Of a stretch of 64,000 nucleotides of DNA, positions 53,374 through 60,692 are shown piece by piece. Position numbers and translations under genes: made by a program. A model generated the notes under the pieces. It ran no database searches, was not told the origin of the DNA, and saw nothing but the letters and a program-made list of their open reading frames with translations. Each line of letters starts with the position of its first letter. Position 1 is the stretch's first letter. This DNA comes from a virus, in IMG/VR virus record IMGVR_UViG_3300013109_000059, positions 18,732-82,731 of that record; one strand, given 5' to 3'.

Positions 53374-53592
53374 TTAATCGCCTGGCGGCTCTGCGGTTTC
53401 GTTACCAGTTAAGGGAACTAATTCCACTTCAGTGTCCGGATTTGTGGCTTTGACCCGCCTGCGATTACGGGTCCATTGCCCAACTTGAGCTTCCTCAGTA
53501 TGAGCACCGGGGTCACATACCGTGATTTTTCCACCACGGGCTAGATATTCTTCTACTGTTTCTTCTTTGTATTCGCTTTTTTCACCTATCAA
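53374..53592 (-). CDS. Small conserved phage protein, 72 aa
   Basis: The segment VEEYLARGGKITVCDPGAHT is a pattern seen in many small phage proteins of unknown role (EFLxxGGKITxxPPG), here followed by a basic patch (RNRRRVKA) and an acidic tail. The TTG start at 53592 lies seven bases after GGAGG; a GTG at 53598 is too close to that site. Own consensus promoter upstream and terminator downstream make it a single-gene unit. Confidence 0.65.
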   Translation of the reverse strand: MIGEKSEYKEETVEEYLARGGKITVCDPGAHTEEAQVGQWTRNRRRVKATNPDTEVELVPLTGNETAEPPGD

Positions 53593-53620
53593 TCGCACCT
53601 CCAGGTATTAATTTTTACAT

Positions 53621-53649
53621 AGTATACAACAAAACTACCGCTTTGTCAA
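53621..53649 (-). promoter_or_regulatory. Consensus sigma70 promoter, minus strand
   Basis: TTGACA (53649-53644), exactly 17 bases, TATACT (53626-53621) on the minus strand, reading into the 72-residue gene. Confidence 0.85.
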
Positions 53650-53650
53650 T

Positions 53651-53887
53651 CTAAATATCAAGAATTCTTGGTGTATCAATGCTACAACTAAATGATCTGT
53701 TACGACCTAAGTGTTGCAACTGCGAAATTGGTTCAACATTTCCGCTTATTTGGTCTAATAATTCAATAGTATAGTCTGAAGAACCTCGCAAATAGTCCAA
53801 ATCTTCTGCCATTTTAAGCATCACATAAGCTGTAAACAGCATCCAAGCAATGATAAAACACATAAAACCAATTCTTACTACTTTCAT
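53651..53887 (-). CDS. Small single-span membrane protein, 78 aa
   Basis: From ATG at 53887 the product begins MKVVRIGFMCFIIAWMLF, a membrane segment followed by a mainly helical outer or periplasmic part (MAEDLDYLRGSSDYTIELLDQ). GGAGG stands six bases before this ATG, so the longer frame back to 53953 is not used. It could act as a spanin or exclusion protein; no motif confirms that. Confidence 0.6.
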   Translation of the reverse strand: MKVVRIGFMCFIIAWMLFTAYVMLKMAEDLDYLRGSSDYTIELLDQISGNVEPISQLQHLGRNRSFSCSIDTPRILDI

Positions 53888-53897
53888 TTCGGCCCTC

Positions 53898-53981
53898 CTA
53901 CAGACCCATAGTGGTCGCAAAGCTATGAAAGAACCAATATATACCGATTCCAAGCCCTATTAAAAACAATAATCTCCACAT
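53898..53981 (-). CDS. Micro-ORF, 27 aa, membrane peptide
   Basis: MWRLLFLIGLGIGIYWFF is followed by a short polar end; the stop lies next to the GGAGG of the next gene. AAAGG precedes the ATG. Probably a co-transcribed membrane peptide, but too short for certainty. Confidence 0.35.
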   Translation of the reverse strand: MWRLLFLIGLGIGIYWFFHSFATTMGL

Positions 53982-54068
53982 AACTAACCTTTCTAATTAT
54001 GATAGTTATTCACGCCGACCCTTATTACTATCAATTGGGGGCCGAATCCACGTTTACTATTCACAACA

Positions 54069-54161
54069 TTAGTACAGTCCTCCTATTGGAACTGAATGCG
54101 TTCCACAAGAATTCATAAGTATCAGCAATAATAGTATAATTACGCATGATTTATAAAACAA
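54069..54161 (-). CDS. Very small lipoprotein, 30 aa, TTG start
   Basis: The frame has an N-terminal FYKS, a hydrophobic run (VIILLLLILM) and a lipobox MNSC with Cys at residue 19, leaving a 12-residue mature peptide ending in GGLY. GGAG stands seven bases before the TTG start. Such short lipoproteins resemble Rz1-type spanin subunits or entericidin-like peptides. It is first in line behind the promoter at 54266-54294. Confidence 0.5.
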   Translation of the reverse strand: MFYKSCVIILLLLILMNSCGTHSVPIGGLY

Positions 54162-54265
54162 AATGTGGCTCCGGATAGGCACGCGACTGATTTAGTCCTG
54201 ATTTAAATATGTTAACTAGTATTACCTGCATATACCACATCTACATTTTCCTGTATTATACTTAC

Positions 54266-54294
54266 AGTATACACGATTTGAACACATTTGTCAA
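54266..54294 (-). promoter_or_regulatory. Consensus sigma70 promoter, minus strand
   Basis: TTGACA (54294-54289), exactly 17 bases, TATACT (54271-54266) on the minus strand. It drives the tiny lipoprotein and membrane genes down to 53651. Confidence 0.85.
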
Positions 54295-54299
54295 CCGAA

Positions 54300-55279
54300 A
54301 TGTCTTACTTTTTATACACTTTTACCACAATTTTGGGAATAGGTATTGCCCCTGGCAAAGACACCCTAGCAAACCTATGACCATTGTGAATAAAGTGGTG
54401 TAAGTCATTGATTTATATAGGAATTTCGGTTCATAGCGTATAAAACGACCATACTATACGCTATAAAAAGGCCTTCCTGATTTTTTCGAGCCCTTTACCC
54501 ACCACGGTTTTAGAAAAAGAATACCTATTCTAAACCACTCTAAAACAATACCTATTCCCCATACTTCAGGCATTAAAGCATACTCCGTATGCCTTTCCCA
54601 ACATGCCTTCTTCGTTGACAACGTTCTAAGAACTACGACAACGTTGCATAGCACCGTGGTCCAACGGATGCAACGAGCAGACGTTGTTTACTGTATAACC
54701 ACTATTCTCTACTATGTCTAACTATGCTTTACTATTAAAACTATTAGCATTAAGGAATAGCATTGTGGTATTGCTATTATTAATCCTTATACTAAGTTTA
54801 ATTATGTTTAGTAAGATATCTTACTTGTATTCGGCCTAGAACTATGTATTACTATTAAAAGACTTGGACTCACGGAGCAAAGCGGAGCGACAATCCACAC
54901 ACAAAACTATATCGTAGTTTAGTTTAACTATATCTATTCACTGTGAGTGGCCTGAAAGTGTTATGACTATTTCACTACTATTATATACTATAAAGAACTA
55001 TGAGCCCTTAATGGGTAATGATTTAAGGCAGATTTGAGTTGGAGTGGGAGACGCTTTCCATCCCTCGCACGACAACGAAAGAGGGTTAAGCCCTAATGAT
55101 CTTTATGATTTACTAAATGATTAAGAATAATAGAGGGTGAAAAAAATTTTTGCAGATCTCCGATGGGTATTATTATTCTTCTTAAACTTGCAACCAGAAC
55201 CAACGAAAACCGTTAAAACAGTAGTAAAAGGGTATTTGTTTGGAATAGAATAGATGTGGATAAAACATTATGCAGATCG
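54300..55279. other. Gene-poor stretch with repeats
   Basis: No credible gene in almost 1 kb. It holds an inverted pair GGGAATAGGTATTG (54334-54347) and CAATACCTATTCCC (54546-54559), a 10-bp hairpin ATAGCGTATA/TATACGCTAT (54433-54464), the second copy of TAAGTCATTGATTTATA (54401-54417, first at 53122-53138), and the word TTACTATTAAAA twice (near 54730 and 54850). Confidence 0.5.
54701..54718 (-). repeat. Right arm of an 18-bp inverted repeat
   Basis: ACTATTCTCTACTATGTC, exact reverse complement of 51746-51763. Confidence 0.75.
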
Positions 55280-55308
55280 TTGACAACCTAGACCTTTTAT
55301 GTTATATT
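55280..55308 (+). promoter_or_regulatory. Sigma70 promoter
   Basis: TTGACA (55280-55285), exactly 17 bases, TATATT (55303-55308). Drives the gene at 55358. Confidence 0.8.
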
Positions 55309-55357
55309 AACAGAGTAATAAATTATTATTACATACACAGACACACAGGAGAGCAAT

Positions 55358-55582
55358 ATGGTTGCAAATAAAAATGCGTATGAGATTCGTACTGAGATAC
55401 TTAGTATGGCCCAAGGTTTTGTAATGTCAAAGTTTGACAATGCACATAGCAAATGGGAGAGCTCAGTGGAAAGACACCCCGAATCGGGTGTTGTTTTATC
55501 TACAAAAGACGCACCAAAGTTTCCATCATCTGATGATATACTTAAAGAAGCTAATAAGTTATATTCATTTGTTGATGGTTAG
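55358..55582 (+). CDS. Conserved T4-like small protein, 74 aa
   Basis: The pattern NAYEIRTEILSMAQGFV...KWE...SSDDILKEANKLYSFVD is found in small proteins of marine T4-like phages; the function is unknown. Soluble and helical. AGGAGAG precedes the ATG. It forms a single-gene unit between a consensus promoter and the terminator at 55592. Confidence 0.7.
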   Translation: MVANKNAYEIRTEILSMAQGFVMSKFDNAHSKWESSVERHPESGVVLSTKDAPKFPSSDDILKEANKLYSFVDG

Positions 55583-55591
55583 GAGGAGACT

Positions 55592-55619
55592 AAACCCGGT
55601 GTAAAAAGCCGGGTTTTTA
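55592..55619 (+). terminator. Rho-independent terminator
   Basis: An 8-bp stem AAACCCGG/CCGGGTTT with a 9-base loop, then TT and AT. It separates the gene at 55358 from the promoter that starts two bases later. Confidence 0.85.
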
Positions 55620-55620
55620 T

Positions 55621-55649
55621 TTGACAAGCAAGATATCTTGTGTTATACT
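55621..55649 (+). promoter_or_regulatory. Consensus sigma70 promoter of the right-hand operon
   Basis: TTGACA (55621-55626), exactly 17 bases, TATACT (55644-55649). The long run of overlapping genes from 55681 to about 63523 has no other clear promoter, so this one may serve all. Confidence 0.85.
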
Positions 55650-55680
55650 ATGTATATAATTTAATAAAACGGAGTATATA

Positions 55681-56022
55681 ATGGCATTAAACAGTTGGAC
55701 AGAAGTATTAGTTGAAGCAACAAACAAAAAGGATATGACTTATTCATATTCCTTTAAGAATCAAAGAGGTCAACCGATATGGGGTACTAAAGTAAGACCT
55801 TTGCCTGGTGCAAGGAACTTTTTAGTTGGATTAGACTGTAAAAAGAACATAGATTACGATTACACCGCTGATAAAAAGACAGGACAATACTGTTATAAGT
55901 TTAAAGAACCAGAGAATGCCTTTCTATTTAAGTTGTGGTGGGATAAAGATAGTCCTAAGAATGCCAATTCACATACATTTATGCACACTTGTCCAGAGTG
56001 TGGGAATCAATTTAAGGATTAA
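55681..56022 (+). CDS. Hypothetical protein with C-terminal zinc ribbon half, 113 aa
   Basis: The protein ends HTCPECGNQF, a CxxC zinc-ribbon half, plus a His pair just before. The rest is basic and Trp-rich with no known family. GGAG lies six bases before the ATG. Confidence 0.6.
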   Translation: MALNSWTEVLVEATNKKDMTYSYSFKNQRGQPIWGTKVRPLPGARNFLVGLDCKKNIDYDYTADKKTGQYCYKFKEPENAFLFKLWWDKDSPKNANSHTFMHTCPECGNQFKD

Positions 56023-56037
56023 TATGGTAATTGCATC

Positions 56038-56220
56038 GTGGCCAAGAATAAAGAACCAACATTAGAAGAAGCCTGGAATGCTATTGTCAAAGGATTAGGT
56101 ATTCTTGTTGATTACCCTAATAAGGTAGTACAGGAATACCTATTAGATGACGAAATAGAAGACGGGAATAGAGATAAACCCAAGAAAGAAAAGAAGAAAC
56201 CCAAAAAAAAGAAGTTATAA
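56038..56220 (+). CDS. Small protein with Lys-rich tail, 60 aa
   Basis: GTG start; a helical EEAWNAIVKGLGILV segment is followed by a strongly basic end made of KPKK repeats. It directly abuts the next ATG. Nucleic-acid binding is possible but unproven. Confidence 0.5.
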   Translation: MAKNKEPTLEEAWNAIVKGLGILVDYPNKVVQEYLLDDEIEDGNRDKPKKEKKKPKKKKL

Positions 56221-56325
56221 ATGGATAAGTTGTATACAATTTTTGGATATTTAGGAATTGCAGTTGCTATATGCGTTCTTATATATCTAGTTGCTACTGG
56301 TAATCTACTGCATTACCTATTATAG
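56221..56325 (+). CDS. Small membrane protein, 34 aa
   Basis: MDKLYTIFGYLGIAVAIC begins a single membrane span of about 22 residues. It starts on the base after the previous stop. Too short to name. Confidence 0.5.
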   Translation: MDKLYTIFGYLGIAVAICVLIYLVATGNLLHYLL

Positions 56326-56339
56326 TAGGAGAATAAACT

Positions 56340-56609
56340 ATGAGTAAACTATATGACAAAGCAATAATGGCCAATGTAGCCAGGACTGAAATATCTGGTA
56401 AATACAATACAAAATGGACACCAGATGCTATTAAGATCCATAATAAGAATAAACAAGACGAAGAGCTGGAAAACAGAGCTACTTTGGAATGTATTGTATG
56501 TGGATCAGTATTACATGGAGAAGAACCACGAATCCAAATCGTTTGTGATGATTGCAAAGATGTAAGGTTTTCACCATTGCCACCAATGAGTCCTTTTACT
56601 AACAAATGA
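56340..56609 (+). CDS. Zinc-finger-like protein, 89 aa
   Basis: Two CxxC pairs, CIVCG near residue 51 and CDDCK near 70, form a probable zinc ribbon in the C-terminal half; the N-terminal half is basic. AGGAG precedes the ATG. Function unknown. Confidence 0.6.
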   Translation: MSKLYDKAIMANVARTEISGKYNTKWTPDAIKIHNKNKQDEELENRATLECIVCGSVLHGEEPRIQIVCDDCKDVRFSPLPPMSPFTNK

Positions 56610-56674
56610 AACATTTAATAATAACAATTGCAATTATAACCATAATTGTATTAATAACAGGATTTGCAATATGA
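56606..56674 (+). CDS. Micro-ORF, 22 aa, membrane peptide
   Basis: MKHLIITIAIITIIV continues as a purely hydrophobic helix. It has ATGA overlaps on both sides, which supports translation, although its length is marginal. Confidence 0.4.
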   Translation: MKHLIITIAIITIIVLITGFAI

Positions 56675-57036
56675 TTAATACTTGCCTAAGTTTAGCACTT
56701 GCACTAGGATTCCATTTAGGATTGGAAGGCAATTACAATAATGTACATCCACATCTTAGATGTGATATTAATAATACAATAGCAGGAGTGTATTATAATA
56801 GTGAAGAAAAGATATCTGCATATGTTGGCTACCAATTCGATACCCCATTTGATTCAACATTAGAAGTAGGTTGGGTAACAGGTTATCCCGAATACCACAC
56901 AAGACATGGATTAGATATTGTACCTATGTTGAGATTAACTAAAGGCAATTGGTATCTAGCACCTGCTTACGAAGTAGCACCTGATAAAAATTGGGGTATA
57001 ACTTTAGGATATGAATTTAAAATAATGGGAAATTGA
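56671..57036 (+). CDS. Exported beta-barrel-like conserved phage protein, 121 aa
   Basis: After a hydrophobic start (CLSLALALGFHLGL) the protein alternates in beta pattern: AGVYYNSEEK, SAYVGYQF, LEVGWVTGYP, VPMLRL, WGITLGYEF. This looks like a family of small exported proteins seen in many phages, perhaps a small barrel related in shape to PagP. The signal sequence is weak because it lacks an N-terminal Lys/Arg. Confidence 0.55.
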   Translation: MINTCLSLALALGFHLGLEGNYNNVHPHLRCDINNTIAGVYYNSEEKISAYVGYQFDTPFDSTLEVGWVTGYPEYHTRHGLDIVPMLRLTKGNWYLAPAYEVAPDKNWGITLGYEFKIMGN

Positions 57037-57037
57037 A

Positions 57038-57169
57038 ATGGGAAAGAGACAAATACCGTTTGTAATAGTTGCGAGAGGCAAGAAACCATCCAAGAAACAT
57101 ATGAGTCATGGATCGTTTAGATGTAAACGACACCCTAACAGTAAAAGATGTAACAATGGTAGTATGTAA
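57038..57169 (+). CDS. Small basic protein, 43 aa
   Basis: The product (MGKRQIPFVIVARGKK...) is strongly basic with two Cys in an RCKRHPNSKRC arrangement that could hold zinc. One base separates it from the previous gene. A ribosome- or RNA-binding role is possible from composition only. Confidence 0.5.
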   Translation: MGKRQIPFVIVARGKKPSKKHMSHGSFRCKRHPNSKRCNNGSM

Positions 57170-57195
57170 TTCTGGAAAAGTGATTGGAGAAAATA

Positions 57196-57462
57196 ATGTT
57201 TAGACTAGAAGAAAGAATTATGGATTGCTGGAGAGTAGTAGATGATATTAAAGTTATCTATGAAGAACACTTAGATTCTCCAGAACAAATGAGTGAGGAT
57301 GAGATGGCTAATATTCTACTGGGTCTTAGCACATTATACAACCGTAAGTTCGACAGATTATTCACCGAGTTTGAGAAAGTATGTAGACACGGAGGCATAT
57401 TCTTAGACAAAGACTTGGTTGAAGTTGCGAAGCAACAAATGCAATGTCAGATGAAGAAATAA
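57196..57462 (+). CDS. Conserved hypothetical protein, 88 aa
   Basis: A helical acidic protein (MDCWRVVDDIKVIYEE, then DEMANILLGLSTLYNRKFDRLF) resembling small early proteins of T4-like phages. GGAG stands eight bases before ATG 57196; the longer TTG start at 57184 contains that site and is unlikely. Confidence 0.6.
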   Translation: MFRLEERIMDCWRVVDDIKVIYEEHLDSPEQMSEDEMANILLGLSTLYNRKFDRLFTEFEKVCRHGGIFLDKDLVEVAKQQMQCQMKK

Positions 57463-57596
57463 GGGATTTTATAGAATATTTTGGAGATGAAATACCAAAC
57501 CCCGACCAATATCCATTAAAAGTTAAGTGGTTAATAAAATGGTATATCTCAATTGTTTTAAGGAATAAGTATGAAAACGAAAACAGAAATAGATAA
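57444..57596 (+). CDS. Small hypothetical protein, 50 aa
   Basis: The frame MSDEEIRDFIEYFGDE runs across the gap between two genes, overlapping them by 19 and 26 bases, and fills 108 bases otherwise empty. Its Pro/Tyr/Trp-containing middle looks protein-like. No family. Confidence 0.5.
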   Translation: MSDEEIRDFIEYFGDEIPNPDQYPLKVKWLIKWYISIVLRNKYENENRNR

Positions 57597-57819
57597 AGCG
57601 TTCGAACCAAAGGATAATTGTAGTATCTGTGACAGCCCATATGACGCTGATGCAGGTGGAATACAAGGACACTTTGGTATAATGCCTGTTACCTTTTGTG
57701 AATGGTGTGCAAGTAGCATTTACGATATGGTTTATCAAGACGTAAAAGAAGAAGTTATTGACCAATATAAAGAATGGCAGTTAAATAACCCAGAACCCTG
57801 TGGAATGAGTCATAAATGA
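57571..57819 (+). CDS. Zinc-binding small protein, 82 aa
   Basis: Two CxxC pairs (CSICD near residue 17 and CEWCA near 43) make a zinc finger in the N-terminal half; a helical acidic part follows. AAGGA precedes the ATG. Found among T4-like early genes; function unknown. Confidence 0.6.
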   Translation: MKTKTEIDKAFEPKDNCSICDSPYDADAGGIQGHFGIMPVTFCEWCASSIYDMVYQDVKEEVIDQYKEWQLNNPEPCGMSHK

Positions 57820-58088
57820 AGAACTTTACAGTCATTTGGGAAGTTAACTACTATGATGCTGAAAAGGTATTCTTTGTACCAGAAGGAAATACCGCAGAAG
57901 ATTTAGATGAATTGCTGGACGAATTGGGTGAGAATGCAATAGATCACGAACCAGAAGTTGAAACACCAACCGGTCTAGGAGACTTTGACATTGAATGGAT
58001 TAGGATTTTAGATGAAGACGACAATGAGGTTTGGAGAGATGAATACTACGATTTTAAAAACAAAGATTGGTTAGAATATATAAAATGA
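57816..58088 (+). CDS. Acidic hypothetical protein, 90 aa
   Basis: Very acidic (runs such as EDLDELLDELGE and LDEDDNEVW), the kind of composition seen in DNA-mimic and anti-restriction proteins, although no family match is seen. ATGA overlaps on both sides. Confidence 0.6.
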   Translation: MKNFTVIWEVNYYDAEKVFFVPEGNTAEDLDELLDELGENAIDHEPEVETPTGLGDFDIEWIRILDEDDNEVWRDEYYDFKNKDWLEYIK

Positions 58089-58309
58089 CAGATGATTATG
58101 AAAAAGAACAAGAATTACCAACAATTACAAACGATCAAGGAATGACAACAATGATTCTTAATTCTTTAAACTTTATGTGTGCCGGTGAATCACCACCAAT
58201 GGATCATCCTCATGTTTACTTAACATTTGGAAACCTAAAGGAAATGAATTGTCCCTATTGTGGGACAAGATTTGTGTATAAACCTAGAATAAAAGGTAAT
58301 AATGAATAA
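58085..58309 (+). CDS. zf-CHCC-type zinc-finger protein (NDUFS6-like), 74 aa
   Basis: The ligand set C-x8-H...C-x2-C is visible as CAGESPPMDHPHVYL and NCPYCGTRFVYK, the zf-CHCC pattern known from NDUFS6 and small bacterial relatives. The start at 58085 is chosen for its ATGA overlap. The role in the phage is unknown. Confidence 0.7.
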   Translation: MTDDYEKEQELPTITNDQGMTTMILNSLNFMCAGESPPMDHPHVYLTFGNLKEMNCPYCGTRFVYKPRIKGNNE

Positions 58310-58478
58310 AACAAAGATTATGCCAGTATTAGTATTGTGCTGTATTTTTATTAGTGGTTGTGAGCTATTAGAAAAAATGCAGAAAGATGCCGCAGAAGCA
58401 GGATTAGATGTAGACTGCAATGTGCATCCTCAAACTGAATATTGTGCAAGTAAAGAAGCAGAAGCTACTTTATTATAG
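58302..58478 (+). CDS. Small lipoprotein, 58 aa
   Basis: N-terminal MNKTK, hydrophobic VLVLCCIF and lipobox ISGC (Cys at residue 20) show a lipoprotein signal. The mature part is about 38 residues with two Cys. Overlaps the zinc-finger gene by eight bases. Confidence 0.65.
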   Translation: MNKTKIMPVLVLCCIFISGCELLEKMQKDAAEAGLDVDCNVHPQTEYCASKEAEATLL

Positions 58479-58487
58479 GAAAATAAA

Positions 58488-58598
58488 ATGAGAAAAAGTA
58501 AGAAGATCTGTATAGCTATCTTGGCTATAATACCACCCGGCTTAATATGGTTGTATTTTTATTTAGATAGCATAATTAGACCTATCTTTATAACATGA
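58488..58598 (+). CDS. Small membrane protein, 36 aa
   Basis: MRKSKKICIAILAIIPPG leads into a single hydrophobic span. AGGA precedes the ATG and an ATGA overlap couples it to the carbamoyltransferase. Confidence 0.5.
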   Translation: MRKSKKICIAILAIIPPGLIWLYFYLDSIIRPIFIT

Positions 58599-60109
58599 GC
58601 ACAATTTGGGGTATAAACGTTGGAACTCACGACAGCAGTATTGCGAGTGTAGTAGATAATGAATTAGTATTTGCCGCACACAGCGAACGAAGTAGTAGAA
58701 TTAAGAACTACAAGTTCCTTACTAAACAAGTAGTTAAACAAACTATAGAAGCAAGTGGATTTCCAGATAGAATAGTATATTATGAACGTGATTTATGGAA
58801 ACGTGCTAGACAGTTGTGGGCAAAACAATACAAAACAGCATTTACTAAACCCAGCATAAACAGTTTAATACCAATTATAGACGCTCGATCGTTTCCATTA
58901 GCGTCTAGTGAAATTCCAACAAGCAGTGTTGCACACCACTATTCACACGCGGCCGCAGGCTATTATACAAGTCCATATAGAGAAGCCGCAGTATTAGTTA
59001 TAGACAGCATTGGCGAATGGGAAACACTAACAATTTGGAAAGGTCAAGGAACTAAATTAAAACGTGTATATTCTCAAGGATATCCAGACAGCGTAGGTTT
59101 ATGGTATTCTGCTATGACCCAGCGTATAGGTCTTAAACCTAACGAAGATGAATACATATTAATGGGTTGGGCCGCTTTAGGTGACCCAGACAAGTATAAA
59201 AAGAAGATATTTGACGACTTCTTTCACGGGCTACACTCAGACAGTCCTAGTATAAAATTCAAACATAATCTACATCGTGGTTGTAAGTGGTGGGCTCCAG
59301 AGCTTAATACATTACAAGACTATGCAGATATTGCCGCAGGAACACAAGCAGTTTACGAATATATATTCAAACATCTAGTAAAACAAACAAAAAGATTAGT
59401 AGATAGTGATAACTTAGTTGTTATGGGTGGATGTGCATTAAATTGTGTTGCAAATAGTATAGCATATGAAATGTACAACGGTAATGTTTGGATAATGCCT
59501 AACCCAAGCGATGCAGGTAGTAGTTTAGGAGCAATATTAGGGCATCAACGTGATTTTATAAACTGGCGTGGTCCTTATTTAGGTTACAATATACCTGGAG
59601 CATATCCAGTTAAAAATGCAATACATGAACTAAAGAAAACAGGTTTAGTTGGGATCGCAAACAGTTATGCAGAGTTTGGTCCTAGAGCATTAGGAAATCG
59701 TAGTCTACTTGCTGATCCACGTGGTAAAGATGTTAAGGATAAGGTAAATACTGTTAAGCGTCGACAAGAATTTAGACCTTTCGCACCCGTTATACTTGAA
59801 GAACATGCAACAGAATACTTTAACGGACCAACAGGACCATATATGCAATATACAAGCAAGTGTAAACATCCAGAGCAGTTTCCAGCTATTACACATTATG
59901 ATGGCACAAGCAGAGTACAAACTGTAAACAAAAAACAACATCTTGGATTATATAATTTGCTTACAGAATGGAAAAAAGAAACAGGTTGTCCTATGTTATT
60001 GAATACAAGTCTAAATATTAAAGGCGAGCCTATGGTAGACACAGAAGAAGATGCAATACGTTGGCAAGAAGAATACGGAGTTACCGTATTAACTAAGGAG
60101 CAGTCATGA
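58595..60109 (+). CDS. O-carbamoyltransferase (NodU/CmcH/TobZ family)
   Basis: The full 504-residue enzyme is present. The N-terminal Kae1-like domain has GINVGTHDSSIA, the metal-binding HHYSHAAAGYY, VIDSIGEW and VVMGGCALNCVAN; the C-terminal YrdC-like domain has SYAEFGPRALGNRSLLADPR, EFRPFAPVI and LLNTSLNIKGEP. It transfers a carbamoyl group from carbamoyl phosphate through carbamoyl-AMP to a hydroxyl of a sugar or other small molecule. It is 9 kb from the glycan operon and may decorate that product or a modified nucleotide. Confidence 0.95.
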   Translation: MSTIWGINVGTHDSSIASVVDNELVFAAHSERSSRIKNYKFLTKQVVKQTIEASGFPDRIVYYERDLWKRARQLWAKQYKTAFTKPSINSLIPIIDARSFPLASSEIPTSSVAHHYSHAAAGYYTSPYREAAVLVIDSIGEWETLTIWKGQGTKLKRVYSQGYPDSVGLWYSAMTQRIGLKPNEDEYILMGWAALGDPDKYKKKIFDDFFHGLHSDSPSIKFKHNLHRGCKWWAPELNTLQDYADIAAGTQAVYEYIFKHLVKQTKRLVDSDNLVVMGGCALNCVANSIAYEMYNGNVWIMPNPSDAGSSLGAILGHQRDFINWRGPYLGYNIPGAYPVKNAIHELKKTGLVGIANSYAEFGPRALGNRSLLADPRGKDVKDKVNTVKRRQEFRPFAPVILEEHATEYFNGPTGPYMQYTSKCKHPEQFPAITHYDGTSRVQTVNKKQHLGLYNLLTEWKKETGCPMLLNTSLNIKGEPMVDTEEDAIRWQEEYGVTVLTKEQS

Positions 60110-60288
60110 AAGTATTAAAAGTTTTAAAAGATGCTGAATTAATACTAGCAGATATAGAAGTTAATCTAGGAGTGAATCAGAGGCACGCCGTTACATTGTG
60201 CGTAAGGCACAACGGCAAGATTATTCCTTTAAACACTCCAGATATGCGACCAGTATTAATGACACAAGAAAATGCTATACAGGAATAA
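60106..60288 (+). CDS. Small hypothetical protein, 60 aa
   Basis: A small beta/alpha protein (MKVLKVLKDAELILADIE...) coupled to the carbamoyltransferase by an ATGA overlap. No family recognised. Confidence 0.55.
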   Translation: MKVLKVLKDAELILADIEVNLGVNQRHAVTLCVRHNGKIIPLNTPDMRPVLMTQENAIQE

Positions 60289-60291
60289 CAC

Positions 60292-60396
60292 ATGATTAGA
60301 TGGATCAAGATTAAAATTGCGGAATGGAAATATAAACGCAAACTGAAGAAGAAGATTGAAGAATTGAAAAAGAAAGATCCGTTTATTTACGATTAA
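60292..60396 (+). CDS. Small basic helical protein, 34 aa
   Basis: The product is an amphipathic, Lys-rich helix (WIKIKIAEWKYKRKLKKK) ending in DPFIYD. Very similar short proteins occur in other marine T4-like phages, which supports it in spite of its length. Function unknown. Confidence 0.55.
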   Translation: MIRWIKIKIAEWKYKRKLKKKIEELKKKDPFIYD

Positions 60397-60412
60397 CAAC
60401 AAGGAGTTACCA

Positions 60413-60607
60413 ATGAAATGGGATGAACTTAGAAAACAGTATGCAGGTATTATAAAAAATCTGTTAAACAATATTGATATTTGCAATGAACGATATGTCA
60501 AAGATGGCAACGAGGGGTATATGTTTGCCAGAGCAAAGTATATAAAAGAACTAGAAGAACTTAAAACGTTTATCAAAAAAGAAGAAAAACGTTTAGGTTG
60601 CTACTAG
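60413..60607 (+). CDS. Small hypothetical protein, 64 aa
   Basis: Helical, charged protein (MKWDELRKQYAGIIKNLL). AAGGAG stands eight bases before the ATG. Not recognised. Confidence 0.55.
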   Translation: MKWDELRKQYAGIIKNLLNNIDICNERYVKDGNEGYMFARAKYIKELEELKTFIKKEEKRLGCY

Positions 60608-60620
60608 TTTAGTAGATAAC

Positions 60621-60650
60621 AGCAAATAGAAACAAATAGAAGCAGATAGA
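60621..60650 (+). repeat. Three imperfect 10-bp tandem repeats
   Basis: AGCAAATAGA, AACAAATAGA and AGCAGATAGA follow each other directly in the 85-base gap before the gene at 60693. The helical spacing of 10 bases would suit repeated protein binding. Confidence 0.4.
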
Positions 60651-60692
60651 AACAGTTATCGAACGATAGACAATTTTAAGGAGAACAAAATA

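Noticed and set aside
54209-54403. Plus-strand 64-codon frame
   Set aside because: It covers the minus-strand consensus promoter at 54266-54294 and has no start signals.
54454-54654. Minus-strand 66-codon frame
   Set aside because: No ribosome binding site or promoter, odd Trp/Cys-rich composition, and it overlaps inverted repeats.
51746-54718. Insertion sequence or transposon bracketed by the 18-bp inverted repeat
   Set aside because: No transposase or recombinase gene is present between the arms, and no flanking target duplication was seen.
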